A DNA stretch of 64,000 bases from Neoceratodus forsteri. Taxonomy: Eukaryota; Chordata; Ceratodontiformes; Ceratodontidae. Positions 44,454-55,860 of this stretch are shown here, piece after piece; position 1 is the stretch's first letter; each line of letters begins with the position of its first letter. The notes below the pieces were generated by a model. The model saw only the letters and a program-made list of their open reading frames with translations, did no database searches and was not told where the DNA came from. Made by a program: the position numbers and the translations under genes. The stretch spans positions 885,108,001-885,172,000 of the forward strand of contig CM057456.1 of assembly GCA_016271365.2 (NCBI GenBank), given 5' to 3'.

Positions 44454-44597
44454 TGACTGCGAAATCACCTTTTGGGATGCAAAAATACATTTTGTCCAGG
44501 ATTTGAAACATGACACCTGTCATATTCATGAGGTGCTGTGAAGAAATGGCTATTTTGAAAGTTTACAGTCAAAATATTTAATTAGAAAAGTTATGAG

Positions 44598-44969
44598 CCG
44601 GGGATCCAAGATGGCGCCATGAAGAGGGAGTGAGTCTGAGCTCCCATTTTGACAATGAAGTAACCTTCTGGAAATAATGGTAAAAATGGTCCATATTCTT
44701 TAAAATGTGTTAAAAGACTGTTTGGTTTCTAAAAAGCATTAAAGAAAAATAAATTACAAGAACACACAAGTAAGTAAAACTTCTGTTTGTTCTGCTTATT
44801 GTAACTGTTCTACGCTACTGTAGTAATTCAGTAACTGAACCCACAGTAGGTATATGCCCATTTCTCTAAATACAATCACTGAACATTTAGCACCTGAACA
44901 CACATTTTTTCTGTTGCTGAAGTTGACTAAGTAAAAAAAGAATAAGCATACCTGTTTTAATGGCTTCTT
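44598..44969 (+). promoter_or_regulatory. Tx1-B 5' UTR with YY1-like site
   Basis: The sequence AAGATGGC at 44608-44615 is the YY1 core, located about 10 bp from the element start, as in the 5' UTR of mammalian L1. There it sets accurate transcription start. The rest of the UTR is AT-rich without other motifs I can name. Confidence 0.55.
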
Positions 44970-46330
44970 AGATGAACAACTTGAAAGAAATTAGAGTATA
45001 CTTTCCAAAGACAGATTTAAAGACTCCTGGAAAAAGAAACAACAAGAATCCACATAAAACCTCACCAGGGGAGGGAGGAGAGTCTCAACTAGAAAAAACG
45101 TTAATAATATGGGAGAAGTGCCCTCCGTCTTACTTCTTCCTCAGTTTTTTTCTAGGACCTGCAAAGGCAAAGCTTGGGGAAGAGAGCAAAGTGCAAGTGG
45201 AAGACCCAGACATGGAAACAGAGCTTGAGGAGGATCGGCCTGAATAGAATACCACATCAGGGCCTCATGCATCTCAAGGTGAGACCGAATTAGAGGAAAA
45301 CATTCCAAGTTCTATGGAAGACCAATTTAAAAAATTGCAAGAAAGAAAGAACCATATGATGGACAACATGAGTACCAGGCGGGGCGAATCTCCCAGCATA
45401 AATAATAGCAAAACAGAACAAAAAAAAAGTACAAATGCAGAAATTAACAAATGCCAATAATAGGGGGAGGCCTCTAAGGGAAGCTAAAAGCCAGAGAAGC
45501 CCCTAGAGAAAACAAAACAAGGGAGACAGCCACCTGAACTACAGGGTGAGGAGGGAAACTTAGCAGCAGGCCAAGATGCAGAGCAGAAAAAAGAACAGAA
45601 TCAAGAGGAGAAAATACTACAAACTATATTGGAAAAAATGAAGGAAGGTTTCTAAAAAACAAAGGATAAACTTGAAGGTATTAATTTTGAAATGCAAGGC
45701 GTAAAGCAAGAAATTAAAGAAATAAATACCAGACTGTTTCACTATGAAAGCAGAATCTCAGATTTAGAAGATGAAATCCCGGGGTTAAAACATATGACAG
45801 AATGTTTGTCAAGCGAAATTGATACAATAAAGGAAAAAGTACTTGATTTGTAATTAAGATCCAGAAGGCATAATTTAAAGATACTGGGAATCCTGGAAGG
45901 ATTAGAGCAGAATGAAGTCCTGAAATTCTGTGAAAAAAAGCTAACCGAACTTGCTGGGAAACAATACCCAGATGAGAAAAATCGAACTACAGAGAGCCTA
46001 TAGATCTCCCGCAGTTTTAAACCCAAATTTTAAATGCCCACAGGTTATTTTTGTTAAATTCTTAAAACACCAGGAAAAAGAGAATATACTAGCACTCTCA
46101 AAGAAAAAACAACCCTTAATTTACAAAGAAAATAAAATCCTGATTTTTCCTAATTTGGACCTGGAAGTTCAAAAGAAGAGGAATGCATTTAAATCTGTTC
46201 AGAATATTTTGTGGGAAAAAACACATTCCCTTTTACCATCCAACTCCAACTATGTTAAAAATCACTTTTTTGGGCTCCAGCAGAATTTTCTCCTCTGCAA
46301 CAGAGGTACAGACATATGTGTATAAAGAAA
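44970..46330 (+). pseudogene. Tx1-B ORF1, coiled coil and RRM-like domain
   Basis: The first segment (44972-45247) starts MNNLKEIRVYFPKTD and is charged. A coiled coil follows (about 45620-45850: LEKMKEGF, ISDLEDEIPGLKHM, SEIDTIKEKVLDL). Then comes the conserved block RSRRHNLKILGILEGLEQNE (45860-45915) and, after a shift near 45990, the C-terminal block VIFVKFLKHQEKENILALSK (46047-46106) and IFPNLDLEVQKKRNAFKSV (46143-46200). The order is that of L1/Tx1 ORF1. Stops lie near 45245, 45655 and 45853. Confidence 0.75.
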
Positions 46331-47050
46331 TAAATCTGAAACCTAATAGAAACAACACTGAAACAGAGAATGGACCACCCAAAGGAGATTAGTTCTGAAG
46401 CTGCTTACTTATGTACAAAAGTGCAGTATTAGATTTTGGATAACCGTTTCTAGCCACAATTGAAGTGTGGCCCTCACTATGAAAACTGGAGAAATGGGAG
46501 CTAAGATTGGAGGAGAGGCAACATTTTGTATATATGAGGGAATATAGGGTCATGGGGGGGAGACTCTGTGGGGAGAGAGGAGACAGTGGGTAGGAACCAA
46601 GGTTTGATTCAGAGAAGTACATGGTAGCTAGCTTGGGGAGGGGGCAGAACATACTGAACTTTGTGGGGAAGTGTGGGCGGGGAAGGAACCTAGGTTTGAA
46701 TCTGAGAAGTACATGACAGTGGGGGGGGGGGGCAAAATGAGGTATTGAAGTTTAAACTCATGAACCTAAAAAAAAAGGAAGGCTGGTTTGGGGAGAAGAA
46801 CAGGGAGAGATATTAATAGAACAGATAAAAAAGCTGTAAGGGACTACATCTTAGGGACTAAAAGAATTACATATACACAGCAAGTGGCTATATCTTATAC
46901 AGTTTATGAAGATGTCAGTTATGGCTGGGGGGTTTTATACAATAAAAAGACTAGGTGTGGATTGAAATGCAACCCTCAATTAAAATGTCCAAATGACAAT
47001 GGAGGAAAAAATGTAATTCTTGTCATGGAACCTAAATGGTATCAACAACC
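46331..47050 (+). other. Inter-ORF region of Tx1-B, unassigned
   Basis: G runs (46552-46560, 46721-46732) and a partial repeat of 'gggtaggaaccaaggtttga' (46589 and about 46683) are seen. The frame 46788-47084 is open for 98 codons but has no recognised domain. Confidence 0.4.
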
Positions 47051-50000
47051 CAATAAATTTGGAGTTATGTTTAAAAAAAAATAACCAATTGCTTATTAGT
47101 ACAGGAGACACACCTAACAGATGCAGAATTTAACAAATTTAGAAAAATGTGGAGTGGGGGCCTGACTTTGCATGCAAGTTCTAATAAAAAAAACATAGAG
47201 GAGAAGCTATTTTATTTTCAAAACACACAAATGCTACAATCAAAGAGCAGTATAAGGACACAGAGGGCAGAATTCTGATTTGTAGAGTCTCTATCAAATT
47301 TATGGACATTACAATAGCATGCTTATATGGTCCTAATGATGATGATCCAGATTTTTTTTCAGATTTTTTTCTAAACCTAACCAGATTTCCAGGACCATAT
47401 TTAGTGGGGGGAGGCTTTAACGTAACAGCTGATCCTCTTTTGAACAGAACCAGACCTCACTCCACCTTGTCAAAGGCCACTAAAATTATTCACAAAAATA
47501 TGAACGATTTAAATCTGGGAGACTACTGGAGAATGCTAAACCCTAATGCAAGAGAGTTCTCCCTCTTCTCTAATCTGCATAAGTCATATCCTAGAACTGA
47601 TTTAATAATTGAATCAGAAGAACTTAGATCTAAAATAATATCAGTAGAACATGAAGGGGGTCATGATCTCTGACCACTCACCTTTAAGGCTGGAAATCTC
47701 TGGGGGTAATGTGGAGGGTCATAAAAAAAATGGACTATGGATCCTTGATTAATAAAAGATATGGAGTTTAACAGAAAAACTGCTGCTGCTCTTACTCCTG
47801 ATACCTGTGCCGGGTTTAAAAATTTCCAACTATCAGACAAAAGGAACTGGCACTAGGTTCAACACCATAGTATTTTAATAATGCATAAAGTGCTTGCATA
47901 ACATGCATGTGAGCCACAGCAGAACACAGAACTTCTTGACCAGGTTTCACCCTAGGGCTTTCTCAAGGGATGCTGGTCGAGAAGGGTGACGTGACATTTA
48001 AAATACAAACAACCAATCCCATTGCTTCTAAAGATTTTAAAGTGCTTAGTGTAACTTAACCCATTAGACATCACTTGTCCCTAAGGAGAGGTTATTACTT
48101 AAATGTTGTGTTTAAAAGCCTATGGTAGCAACATCAAGCAGCAATATTTACATCTAAATACACCACTATGGTAAACACTGAGTAGTTTTATGTATTATAT
48201 GCTTGTTACTTGACTGAGGTAACAGTTCCTATGGCTATTCATCAGTCATGTCACCGCTGCCCCCTACGGCTGGTTTCTTTCACTCAGGACTTAGTGAATC
48301 TCCTGGAATCTGCAAGGATAAAAAAGGATAAAAATATAAATAGAGGATACAGTGCATATTCACAGCACTATATGTCAGTAGTCTTAGTAAAGAGTTCTAC
48401 ACAGTTATGTCTCATAATAATCTGACTCAATATAGCATATCACTGTCTCTATCTCCTAGTGCTTAATGGTTTTCTTTTCTTTTTCTTGATGAGTGGCATT
48501 AAATCAAGTCGGTCATTCAAACCTGGTGGGTAGTAACCCCCCAGTTGGTGTATCCATAGTGCTTCTCTTTCTGCTAACAAGGCATCCAGGATCCCTCCTC
48601 ATTTCCCCAGGGTCACTTTTTCTATGGCTCTGAATGTAAATGCATGCTTTTCTGTTTGTGAAGCAGTCATGATATAGACCACCATAGGGGGCGGTGGTGG
48701 GGAGCTCTAACATGACTGGTGAATAGCCATAGGAACTGATACTTCAGTCAAATAACAAGCATATAATACATACATCTACACAATGTTTATCATAGTGATG
48801 TACAGTATTTAGATGTAAATATTGCTGCTAAATGTTGCCACCATAGGTTTTTAAACATAACATCTAAGTAATAACTTGTCCTTAGGGACAAGTGATGCCT
48901 AATGGGTTAAGTTACACAACGCACTTTAAACATTTTTAGAAGCAATGGGATTGGTTGTTTGTATTTTAAAAGTCATGTCACCCTTCTCGACCAGCATCCC
49001 TTGAGAAAGCCCTAGGGTGAAACCTGGTCAGGAAGTTCTGTGTTCTGCTGTGGCTCACATGCATGTTATGTAAGCACTTTATGCATTATTAAAATACTAT
49101 GGTGTTGAACCTAGTGCTGGTTTCTTTTGTCTGATAGTAAGATATGGAGTTTGAAGACTTTATTAAGGAAAAGTGTAACAAGTATAACATATATATAATG
49201 GGAGGAGTGAATGTCCTCTTAGTACTATCTGGAATGCATGGAAACCATATATTAGAAGCCAAATTACTCATTATTCTTGTAAAAAGAACAAAATTAGGAA
49301 AACACAGGTAGAAGTAATGGACAAAGAAATCAGAAGAGCCAAAATTATATATATACACACAAAAAGACACAAAGGTCTCAATAAATGGGAAAACCTAAAA
49401 AGGAATTGCAATAAAATAGTGGATTTAAAAACTGAAATAATTACAATGAAAACTATTGTGCTCAGGCCAATAAATCAGGCAAGATATTAGCTTAAAGTAA
49501 CAGGATGATCAAAGAAATAGAGTTATCAGTAATAAAAACAGCTGACTAGCCTGACCAGGCAAGTATCAATGAAGGGTTTAGAACATTTTATGAAGCATTG
49601 TATACATTGGAAATTCAAGGATTAGATCAGAAAATTATGGCTACCTTAAACATTCCTAAAATAAGTGTGGAGAAAAGGCTATTTTTAAATGAGAAAATAA
49701 CAGAAGAAGACGTAAGATTAGCTATTAAAGATCTAAAAAATGTGAAGACACCAGGCCTGGATGGACTCCAGCTGAACTGTTTAAAATATGTAGCATTCAA
49801 ATCTCATCAACGGCAGTAGATCTCTTTAATTCCTTTCTTGAGGGGGTACAATTCACAAAATATTTCTAGAAACTTTAATTATTCTCTTACCAAAAGAGGG
49901 AAAATACCCTCTGGACTGTGGATCCTACCATCTTATATCATTATTGAATGTGGATAATAAAATATTTAAAAAGATACTAGCTCGAAGACTTGAAGGGGTA

Positions 50001-50375
50001 CTTCTATCAATTATTCACAAAGAACAAACTGGCTTTATTAAAGGTAGGAAAAGCTTTAATAATATCAGAAATGCCATCAATATATTGTTTACACCAAGCC
50101 CAGGGGATGCTTTAATATTATCCCTAGAAGCGGAAAAGGATTTTGACAGGGTGGAGTGGAGGTATCTTTTCTCTGCAATGGAGAGGTCAGATTTGGGTAG
50201 TAATCTCATAACTTGGGTAAGAGCGATATACTCACAACCCACCACTCAAATTCTAACTAATAACAACCTATCCCCACTATTTTTATTGCAGACAGGAACA
50301 AGGCAGGGATGCCCTCAGTCACCTTTACAGTTTACCCTTGCTACTGAGCCCATAGCCAATTTAATAAGAAGTATA
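47050..50375 (+). pseudogene. Tx1-B ORF2: endonuclease and RT, split by foldback
   Basis: Endonuclease: FMDITIACLYGPNDDDPDFF (47300-47358), YLVGGGFNV, where G replaces the expected D of GDFN, and FSLFSNLHKSYPRTDLIIES (47559-47620). After the foldback: EIRRAKIIYTHKKT, GFRTFYEALY, ITEEDVRLAIKDLKNVKTPG (49695-49757), LDGLQLNC, then after a break FKKILARRLEG, KEQTGFIKGRKSFNNIRNAI (50018-50080), LSLEAEKDFDRVEWRYLF (block A, with Asp) and TGTRQGCPQSPLQFTLATEP (50291-50350). The reading ends where DIRS-A begins; YxDD is lost. Confidence 0.8.
47829..49138. mobile_element. Foldback element, ~400-bp inverted arms, inside Tx1-B
   Basis: Ends 'actatcagacaaaagg' (47829) and its complement 'tcttttgtctgatagt' (49123-49138) pair, and the arms run inward through 'aggttcaacaccatagt', 'cagaacacagaacttc' and 'gggattggttgtttgt' (48953). 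The left arm reaches about 48230 and the right begins about 48720. The centre (48240-48715) has no ORF. Each arm contains a motif 'ccttgagaaagccctagggt' + 'gaaacctggtca' like those seen in some PLE-type terminal sequences. Confidence 0.8.
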
Positions 50376-50640
50376 CACAGGTTACTCACCTGTAACAGTA
50401 GTTCTAGGAGTGGTATATGATGTTCATCCACACTTTCTGGCAGTTGCCTTTCCCTTTAAGACTTGCTGGAAACGCCTTTAAGCTGGATCCTCCCACCCAC
50501 CTGGGTGGTAACTCCCTCGGCTCTGCCTATGATTCCAGAGCTTGCCTGCTGGATGCAGAGTGTGTGTGCGGAAGCTAGGAAGGTCAGGTGGGTCCATTTG
50601 GATGAACATCATATACCACTCCTAAAAAGTACAGTTACGT
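50376..50640 (-). mobile_element. DIRS-A 3' terminal repeat and first half of its ICR
   Basis: The start 'acaggttactcacctgtaac' (50379) and 'ctaggagtggtatatgatgt' (50405) are complemented at 50605-50628 ('ggatgaacatcatataccac'). This is the same relation as between the left ITR and internal complementary region of DIRS-B, with the pair about 200 bp apart. The second half of the ICR-like sequence is found at 55986-56060, beyond DIRS-B. Confidence 0.65.
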
Positions 50641-50835
50641 GAAAACTTACTGTAACAGTAGCTCTTTGAGGAGTGTCTGTTGCAGTAGGTAATACTTTTG
50701 GGTATCCAGCAGAGGTTGCTGTGGTGCACGGCAGCTCTTCTAGCAGTTTTTCACCAGGGACAGCCCACACAAGACATCAGCTTCCTATTTCCTATATAAG
50801 TGTGGGGGGTTCCTGGTATCTTCAATTCCCCTGCC
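50641..50835 (-). repeat. DIRS-B left inverted terminal repeat
   Basis: It contains 'ttgcagtaggtaatactttt' (50683), 'ggcagctcttctag' (50730), 'caccagggacagccc' and 'cctatataagtgtgg' (50791). All are found in reverse complement at 55817-55960. The TATA-like 'tatataag' points into the element from both ends. Confidence 0.9.
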
Positions 50836-50956
50836 AGATTCAGCTCACAAAGCAAGGACTGAGGGGAAGCCAAGATACCAAAGGAATCTCAACCCACAGT
50901 CATTGGACCAGAATTTGCTCTCTTAGAGAAGGAGGGGGACAGACGGTGGGAACAAA

Positions 50957-51062
50957 CCTACTGCAAGAGACACTCCTCGAAGATCTGCTGTCATGGTAAG
51001 TTTTTACTTAACTGTACTATCTTCCATGGAGTGGTCTCTTGCAGTAGGTAATACTTTTGGGA
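50957..51062 (-). repeat. DIRS-B internal complementary region (ICR)
   Basis: The first half (50957-51003, 'actgcaagagacactcctcg' onward) is the reverse complement of the left terminus (50648-50692). The second half (51008-51062, 'ttgcagtaggtaatactttt' at 51039) matches the reverse complement of the right terminus (55922-55975). In DIRS1 the ICR guides joining of the two ends into a circle. The middle 'ggtaagtttttactta' (50995-51010) would correspond to the circle junction. Confidence 0.8.
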
Positions 51063-51700
51063 TGAATCCCAAGCAGCAATGCCCATGTGGGAGGACAGTT
51101 ATGATAGAAGACTTTGTAGGTCTGCACGGCTGAAGGCCACCCTACATTGTGAGGCAACATACAGATTGTAATGACTTGTGAATGTATGAATCGTGGACCA
51201 AGTAGCTGCCTTGCAGATATCTGAAATGGAGGCTCCTTTAAAGTATGCCGTAGTGGTGGCCATAGCTCTAGTGGAGTGGGCTTGGACAGGTCCAGGTAAA
51301 GGCTTGTTGTATTTTTTGTAACAAAAGGCAATACAGTTTGGCAACCAGGATGAAAGAGTATGTTTAGCAACTGGGAGGCTGTCGTGACCCGGGGCAAAAG
51401 AGACGAACAGTTGAGACATCTTTCTAATCGATTGTGACTGATTAGTATAGTAGCATAATATACGATGGGCATCTAAAGTATGTAGTAGATGTTCACCCTG
51501 ATTGTAGTAGTCAGGATAGTATACTGGAAGCTCCAAGGACTGATTTAAAGAATGTTTAGAGACTACTTTAGGAAGGAAGGAAGGGTCGGTACAAAGGACC
51601 ACCCTGTCTTTGTGGAAAATCAAGTAAGCTACTCTACACATGAGCACATGAAGCTCGGAAATACGTCAACTGGAAGTGACAGCCACCAGAAATAGGGTTT
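51010..51700 (-). pseudogene. DIRS-B tyrosine recombinase
   Basis: The enzyme would integrate a circular DNA by recombination. Blocks: RISEL (first catalytic Arg, about 51660), KDRVVLCTDPSFLPKVVSKH, HTLDAHRILCYY, RKMSQLFVSFAPGHDSLP, AKHTLSSWL, VQAHSTRAMATTTAYFKGAS (HxxR pair, about 51235-51290) and TWSTIHTFTSHYNLYV (nucleophile Tyr, about 51170-51190). All four R-H-R-Y residues are readable, but frames shift near 51470 and a stop precedes RISEL. The downstream end reads into the ICR. Confidence 0.85.
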
Positions 51701-52176
51701 TCCATGAAAGAAAACAAAGTTCACAAGTGGCTGCTGGCTAAGAAGGTTCAAAGGTCAATTTTTCTATCATAAAATTGAGATCCCATGAAGGAGTGGGTCT
51801 TCTAATAGGCAGTTTAATATGTAACATCTTAGCTAGATGATGTTGGTACAGTAACCTGCCATCTAGAGGGTCATGGAAAGCTGAGATGGTGGTCAAGTGG
51901 ACTTTGATGGAACAGCAATTTAAACCAGACTCAAATAGTGAGGCCAGGTAGTCCAGAGCCTTTGTCAGTGGACAAAAGTAAGGGTCCAGAGATCGAGAAG
52001 CAGACCATATGGAAAAGCGTTTCCATTTGGAGATATATGATTCCCTGGTGCTGACTTAAGTGAGGCCAAGAGAATATTGGCAAGAGGAGAGGATACTTGT
52101 AATCTTGTCATGAAAGCATCCTCAGGAGCCAAGTGTGAAGGTGTAGAACCTTCTGGTTGGGATGTAACAGGGTTCT

Positions 52177-52473
52177 TTAATTTTGAGTCAAGAGGTTGAA
52201 TATTGGAGCACCTCCTTGCTTGTTGAGGTAGAACACCACTGCAGTGCTGTCTGATTGGATCAGCAATGGTCTAGAGTAAAAAGAGGTTGGAATGCCAGAA
52301 GGGCTAAGCAGAATACCCTCAGCTCTAGGAGATTGATGTGAGGCTGAGGGAAAGAAGTGGTCCACCTGCCCTGTGTCCAGTAAGTTTCCAGGTGTGCACT
52401 CCATCCTGCCAGGGAAGCATCCGTGGTGAACATCTGCAAGGGAGGGAGGGACCGAAAAGGCATTCCTTGTCAT
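52177..52473 (-). pseudogene. DIRS-B RNase H domain
   Basis: The minus-strand frame shows FTTDASLAGWSAHLE (52440-52400 in the alternative frame), INLLELRVFCLALLAFQPLF and LIQSDSTAVVFYLNKQGGAP (52268-52205). The TDAS, E of LLELR and QSDSTAVV are the conserved D-E-D sites of the DIRS RNase H. One frameshift joins the two frames at about 52300. Confidence 0.8.
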
Positions 52474-52849
52474 AAATTGGTTTCAATTGACCATCAAGTC
52501 AGAGCTGACATCAGAGAGGGAGTGACTCTGATCCTGCCTTCAAATTTTTCTTGTTCTTTGAGACCCCTGATTCTAGAAGGTTCACTGAATAGGTCTCATA
52601 TGAAGATGGGCAAGTGCTACCGTAGGGATGGTAGCGACCATGTGACCCAGAAGGCATAGCAGTTGTCTAGCTGCGACTACTTTCTGAGTCTGCATGCATG
52701 ATGCCAGAGACAAGGGTGTGGCTTGCCAGATGGCTGGACAGTAAGTTCTGGCTGAGACTGTATCTAGGATGGCTCCAATGTATTGGAGACCGAGTTGGGG
52801 TCAGGTTGGATTTTGGCCAATTGACTGTGATTCCTAGAGTGTGAAAATA

Positions 52850-53450
52850 TTTGCAGGGTAGCCTTTAGGTAAGAAAGCAAAGCTGTTCCGCTTTGATTGG
52901 CCAGCTATCTAGATATGGGAAGATAAAGTGCCCTTTCCTTCTTAAAGCTGCTGTAACTACCTCTAGGTATTCGGCTAACACACTCAGGGCTGAGAAGAGG
53001 CCAAACCGGAGTACTTGAAACTGGTAGTGTTAACCTAGCAGGTAGAAATGAAGGAACCTGTGATGAGCAGGATAGATGCAGGTAGGAACCCTTCATATCT
53101 AGGGCACAAAGCCAATCTTCCTGTTTCAGTATTGACATGATGGAAGTCAAGGTTATCATGCAAAACCGTTTACACTGGATGGAAAGGTTCAGTTCTCTGA
53201 TGTCCGGTATTGGACCAAGGTCTCCAGTTCGTTTGGGTACCTGAAAGAAGTGGGAGTGGAACCCCTTTTGATGTTGTGAGGGTAGTACTGGAGAAATGGC
53301 CTGTGGCACCAGTACAGCCATCAAACCCTCTTGAAGGATAGGCATATGTTTATTTTTTCTGATGGATAATGCATATGTAGGGGAGGATGGGGGGGCTTGG
53401 AAATACATTCCAGAGTATGACCCCTCTGTATAATCTGGAGTACCCATTCG
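52850..53450 (-). pseudogene. DIRS-B reverse transcriptase
   Basis: Blocks: KGFHSHFFQVPKRTGDLGPI (53267-53208), PDIRELNLSIQCKRFCMITL, SIMSILKQEDWLCALDMKGS (53144-53085; block A Asp in LDMK), and, in another frame, YLEVVTAALRRKGHFIFP and YLDSW (52915-52901). The catalytic YLDD has become YLDS, so the polymerase is dead even apart from frameshifts. DIRS-C keeps YLDDW. Confidence 0.8.
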
Positions 53451-53519
53451 TCTGAAGCGATCTGATCATTCGCCCGGCCTATAAATGGAGGGCAAAATGA
53501 CTGCCCACAGCCTCTGAGG

Positions 53520-55860
53520 CATGTGTCAAGGAGGGGTGGGAAAAAGCCCTAGTGGGTCACTGGGTATTGGGCTGCCTAGCCCTCTCTGGAGGGTGGGGGC
53601 GGGAGCCACGGGTGGTGGAGATGTTGCCTCCTGTGGGTTGAGTATGACCTCTATAGCCGCCTGTATTGGTATCTCTGTCTTTTCCACCTCTTTCAGAGTA
53701 GGAAGAGGATCGAGTACAGTAGGTTGTGTGCGGAGTATGGTACATGTCATGAATTGTATGAAGAGTTTTGCCTGATGCCTGTAAGTCATCCAGTAAAGTT
53801 TGAGTACCTGGCCTGAAATAACTTGGACCCATTAAAAGGGGCATTAGCTGCTTTATGCTGCACATCAGGCGTAAAAGTCTGAAAAGTGAAGCCAGGTGTG
53901 GCATCGCAAATAAATGCCAATAGGGCATCGTATCCTGACCTGGGTAAGTGACAGAAAATAGCATTGCTACTTGACATAGTAGCCAAAAATCACTCCTGTT
54001 CTGGTGAAGGAGGGAGGTGATTGATAATCTCAATGGCAGATGACCCAAGGGCATGTTGGTATTTAATCACATGATCCATATAATTTAGAATTCTGATTCA
54101 TGACACTGGAGAAAAAGACCTGTTTCCCCAGAAAGGCAAGTCTTTGGGATTCTTTATCAGGTGGTAAAGAGCTCATGTGATCGTGAGTGGCAGAACAGAG
54201 TCCACTTCTGGGATAGCTTGAAGGAAGGGATGAACCAAAGGAGCTTGATAAATATGCTCCACCTTACAGAGAACAGCTGAGATAGCTGGAGGCCGATGTC
54301 AAGCAGCCAGCATGGTATTCTGGTAAGTTTGAATTAGTGGGGAAACCACTAAGATGGGGTCCTCTGGCAGATCATGGTATTCTGCCATATCCTTATTTTG
54401 TCATGTTTTTAAGGTAGAGAATTCCATGACTTTCTATATTTGTATTATCATTTCGTGGCATGACGGGCCATCAGAACGGGGTGCTGCAGATTCTAGGCAG
54501 GCCCTCATCCAAAGAAGAGATTTCTGAAAAAGGGAGGCTGAGGTAGAAGTTTCAACTCCTGGAAATCTTCGTGTTCAAGGTCACCAGTGAAGTCAACTGG
54601 GAGCACTTGTTCATCTGAAAAATAGTCTTCCATATAAGAAGGAAGTGACCAGAGTGGGAATGGATCCTGGTCATCATGAAAATTTTTAGGTGGAAGAGTA
54701 AGAGATTGTGGAAGGTCGCATTGCCCCTTTGGATCGGAGGCCTGGAAGTGCCGTATGGCATACAAGATGTGCCGTACTACAGTGGAGACATCCAGTTCCT
54801 TCTGAGAAGAGAAGGGAGAATGTTTGAGACACAAGGGGGTGATGGAGGGGAGTGGATGGGTAGCCTAAGCAGGTCTTGCCCCTGGGAGGTAAAGTCCAGT
54901 GTTCCAATCTCTGTCCACCTGCTCCCTGTGATTGTCCACCTAAGAGGGTGGAGGGGTAGAAACATGGCATAAGCCATTGTTTTTTTATGAAGCCCCATTT
55001 TCTAAGAAAGAATATGAGGGCACCCTGTCAATGAAGGGACACCTGGAGTGGTGGCCATCGACCAGGCGTGAAGTACAGAGGTTGAGGAGGATCTCTACCA
55101 CTCTGTGACTCTAATGGAACCCAGAAATGGTTATTTATGTATTGCCTTTTTATAGTGCTGGAAGCATTGTTGTCGAGGGAGTGAAAAAAATGTCCCATCA
55201 ATGAGTAGGCAGGATGATGATACTCCGTCGACGGGGTACAGCTGTCGATGAGAAATAGGGATGCATCGTTGACTGGGATGCCCGTCAATGAAAATATGGA
55301 TGCATTATCGATGGGTATGGCAGTCGATGAGAATATGGGTGCATCATTTGACAGTGGTGTCCATCAATGACAATAGAGATGTATCATCAATGGTGGTAGC
55401 AGTCAATGAGAATATTGACATTTATGGCCATCAATGAGAATATAGATGCATCGTCGACGATTTTAGCCGTCAATGAGAACACTGACGGTTATGACCATCA
55501 ATGAGAATATAGATGCATCGTCGATGGTGGTAGCCGTCGAGGATGTTGATGGGTATGGGCCATCAATGAAATTACAGATGCATCGTCAAAGGTGTGGTGA
55601 CTGTCGAAGAGTAAGAGAAACATAGAGGGTGAGGAGGGGTACTTCTGCTCTATGTGTGTCCAGAAATGTAGATCAGTAGATGGAGATATCTTCTTGGGTG
55701 AGCCCCCTTGTTCTTGGAATCTTCTATGTTGTTTCTCGTCAATGACTGCTGTTTCCAGAAGTTGTTTTAGCTGCCGCATGTGAGCTAAAGATGGCAAAAA
55801 AGGAACTGAGTATACCAGGGATCGCCCACACTTATATAGGAAACAGGAAGCTGATGTCAT
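53520..55860 (-). pseudogene. DIRS-B gag-like ORF1
   Basis: Reading starts at 55860 just inside the right ITR with LAHMRQLKQLLETAVIDEKQ (55782-55723), passes a 22-residue tandem repeat (55200-55620), an acidic stretch PLWSLPSYMEDYFSDEQ (about 54660-54610), and the conserved core DDLQASGKTLHTIHDMYHT (53795-53740). The C-terminal end is Arg/Pro-rich. Several frameshifts are present, and no cysteine cluster like that of DIRS-D is seen. Confidence 0.7.
55200..55620 (-). repeat. 66-bp coding minisatellite in DIRS-B gag
   Basis: 'ccatcaatgagaatatagat' begins at 55428 and 55495 and, with changes, at 55560; older units extend left to about 55220 ('gtcgatgagaatatgggtgc'). The period of 65-67 bp is close to 22 codons, so expansion hardly disturbs the frame. 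Confidence 0.8.

Larger units (their letters stand above)
42720..44597 (+). repeat. 279-bp tandem repeat, interrupted by an inverted-repeat element
   Basis: The phrase 'gtcaaaatattgaaaa' occurs at 42762 and 43041, and 'gccttc' + 'tattagctcacctaatgaac' at 42868 is echoed at 43148, giving a period of 279-280 bp. A third unit continues after the insertion (44470-44597: 'ttgtccaggattt', 'tcatattcatgag', 'gtcaaaatattt'). The insertion 43223-44453 lies within the third unit. Units are diverged by about a quarter. Confidence 0.75.
44598..50375 (+). mobile_element. Tx1/L1-like LINE with intact 5' end (Tx1-B)
   Basis: The element starts at 'ccggggatccaagatggcgc' (44598), has a 5' UTR, ORF1 (44970-46330), a spacer and ORF2 (about 47050-50375). 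It is interrupted by a foldback (47829-49138) and truncated on the right by DIRS-A after RT block B. Its sequence differs from Tx1-A and is more AT-rich. Confidence 0.8.

Noticed and set aside
53526..55860. Host gene with repeats of ~22 residues
   Set aside because: The region is bounded by DIRS ITRs and includes conserved gag sequence, so it belongs to DIRS-B.
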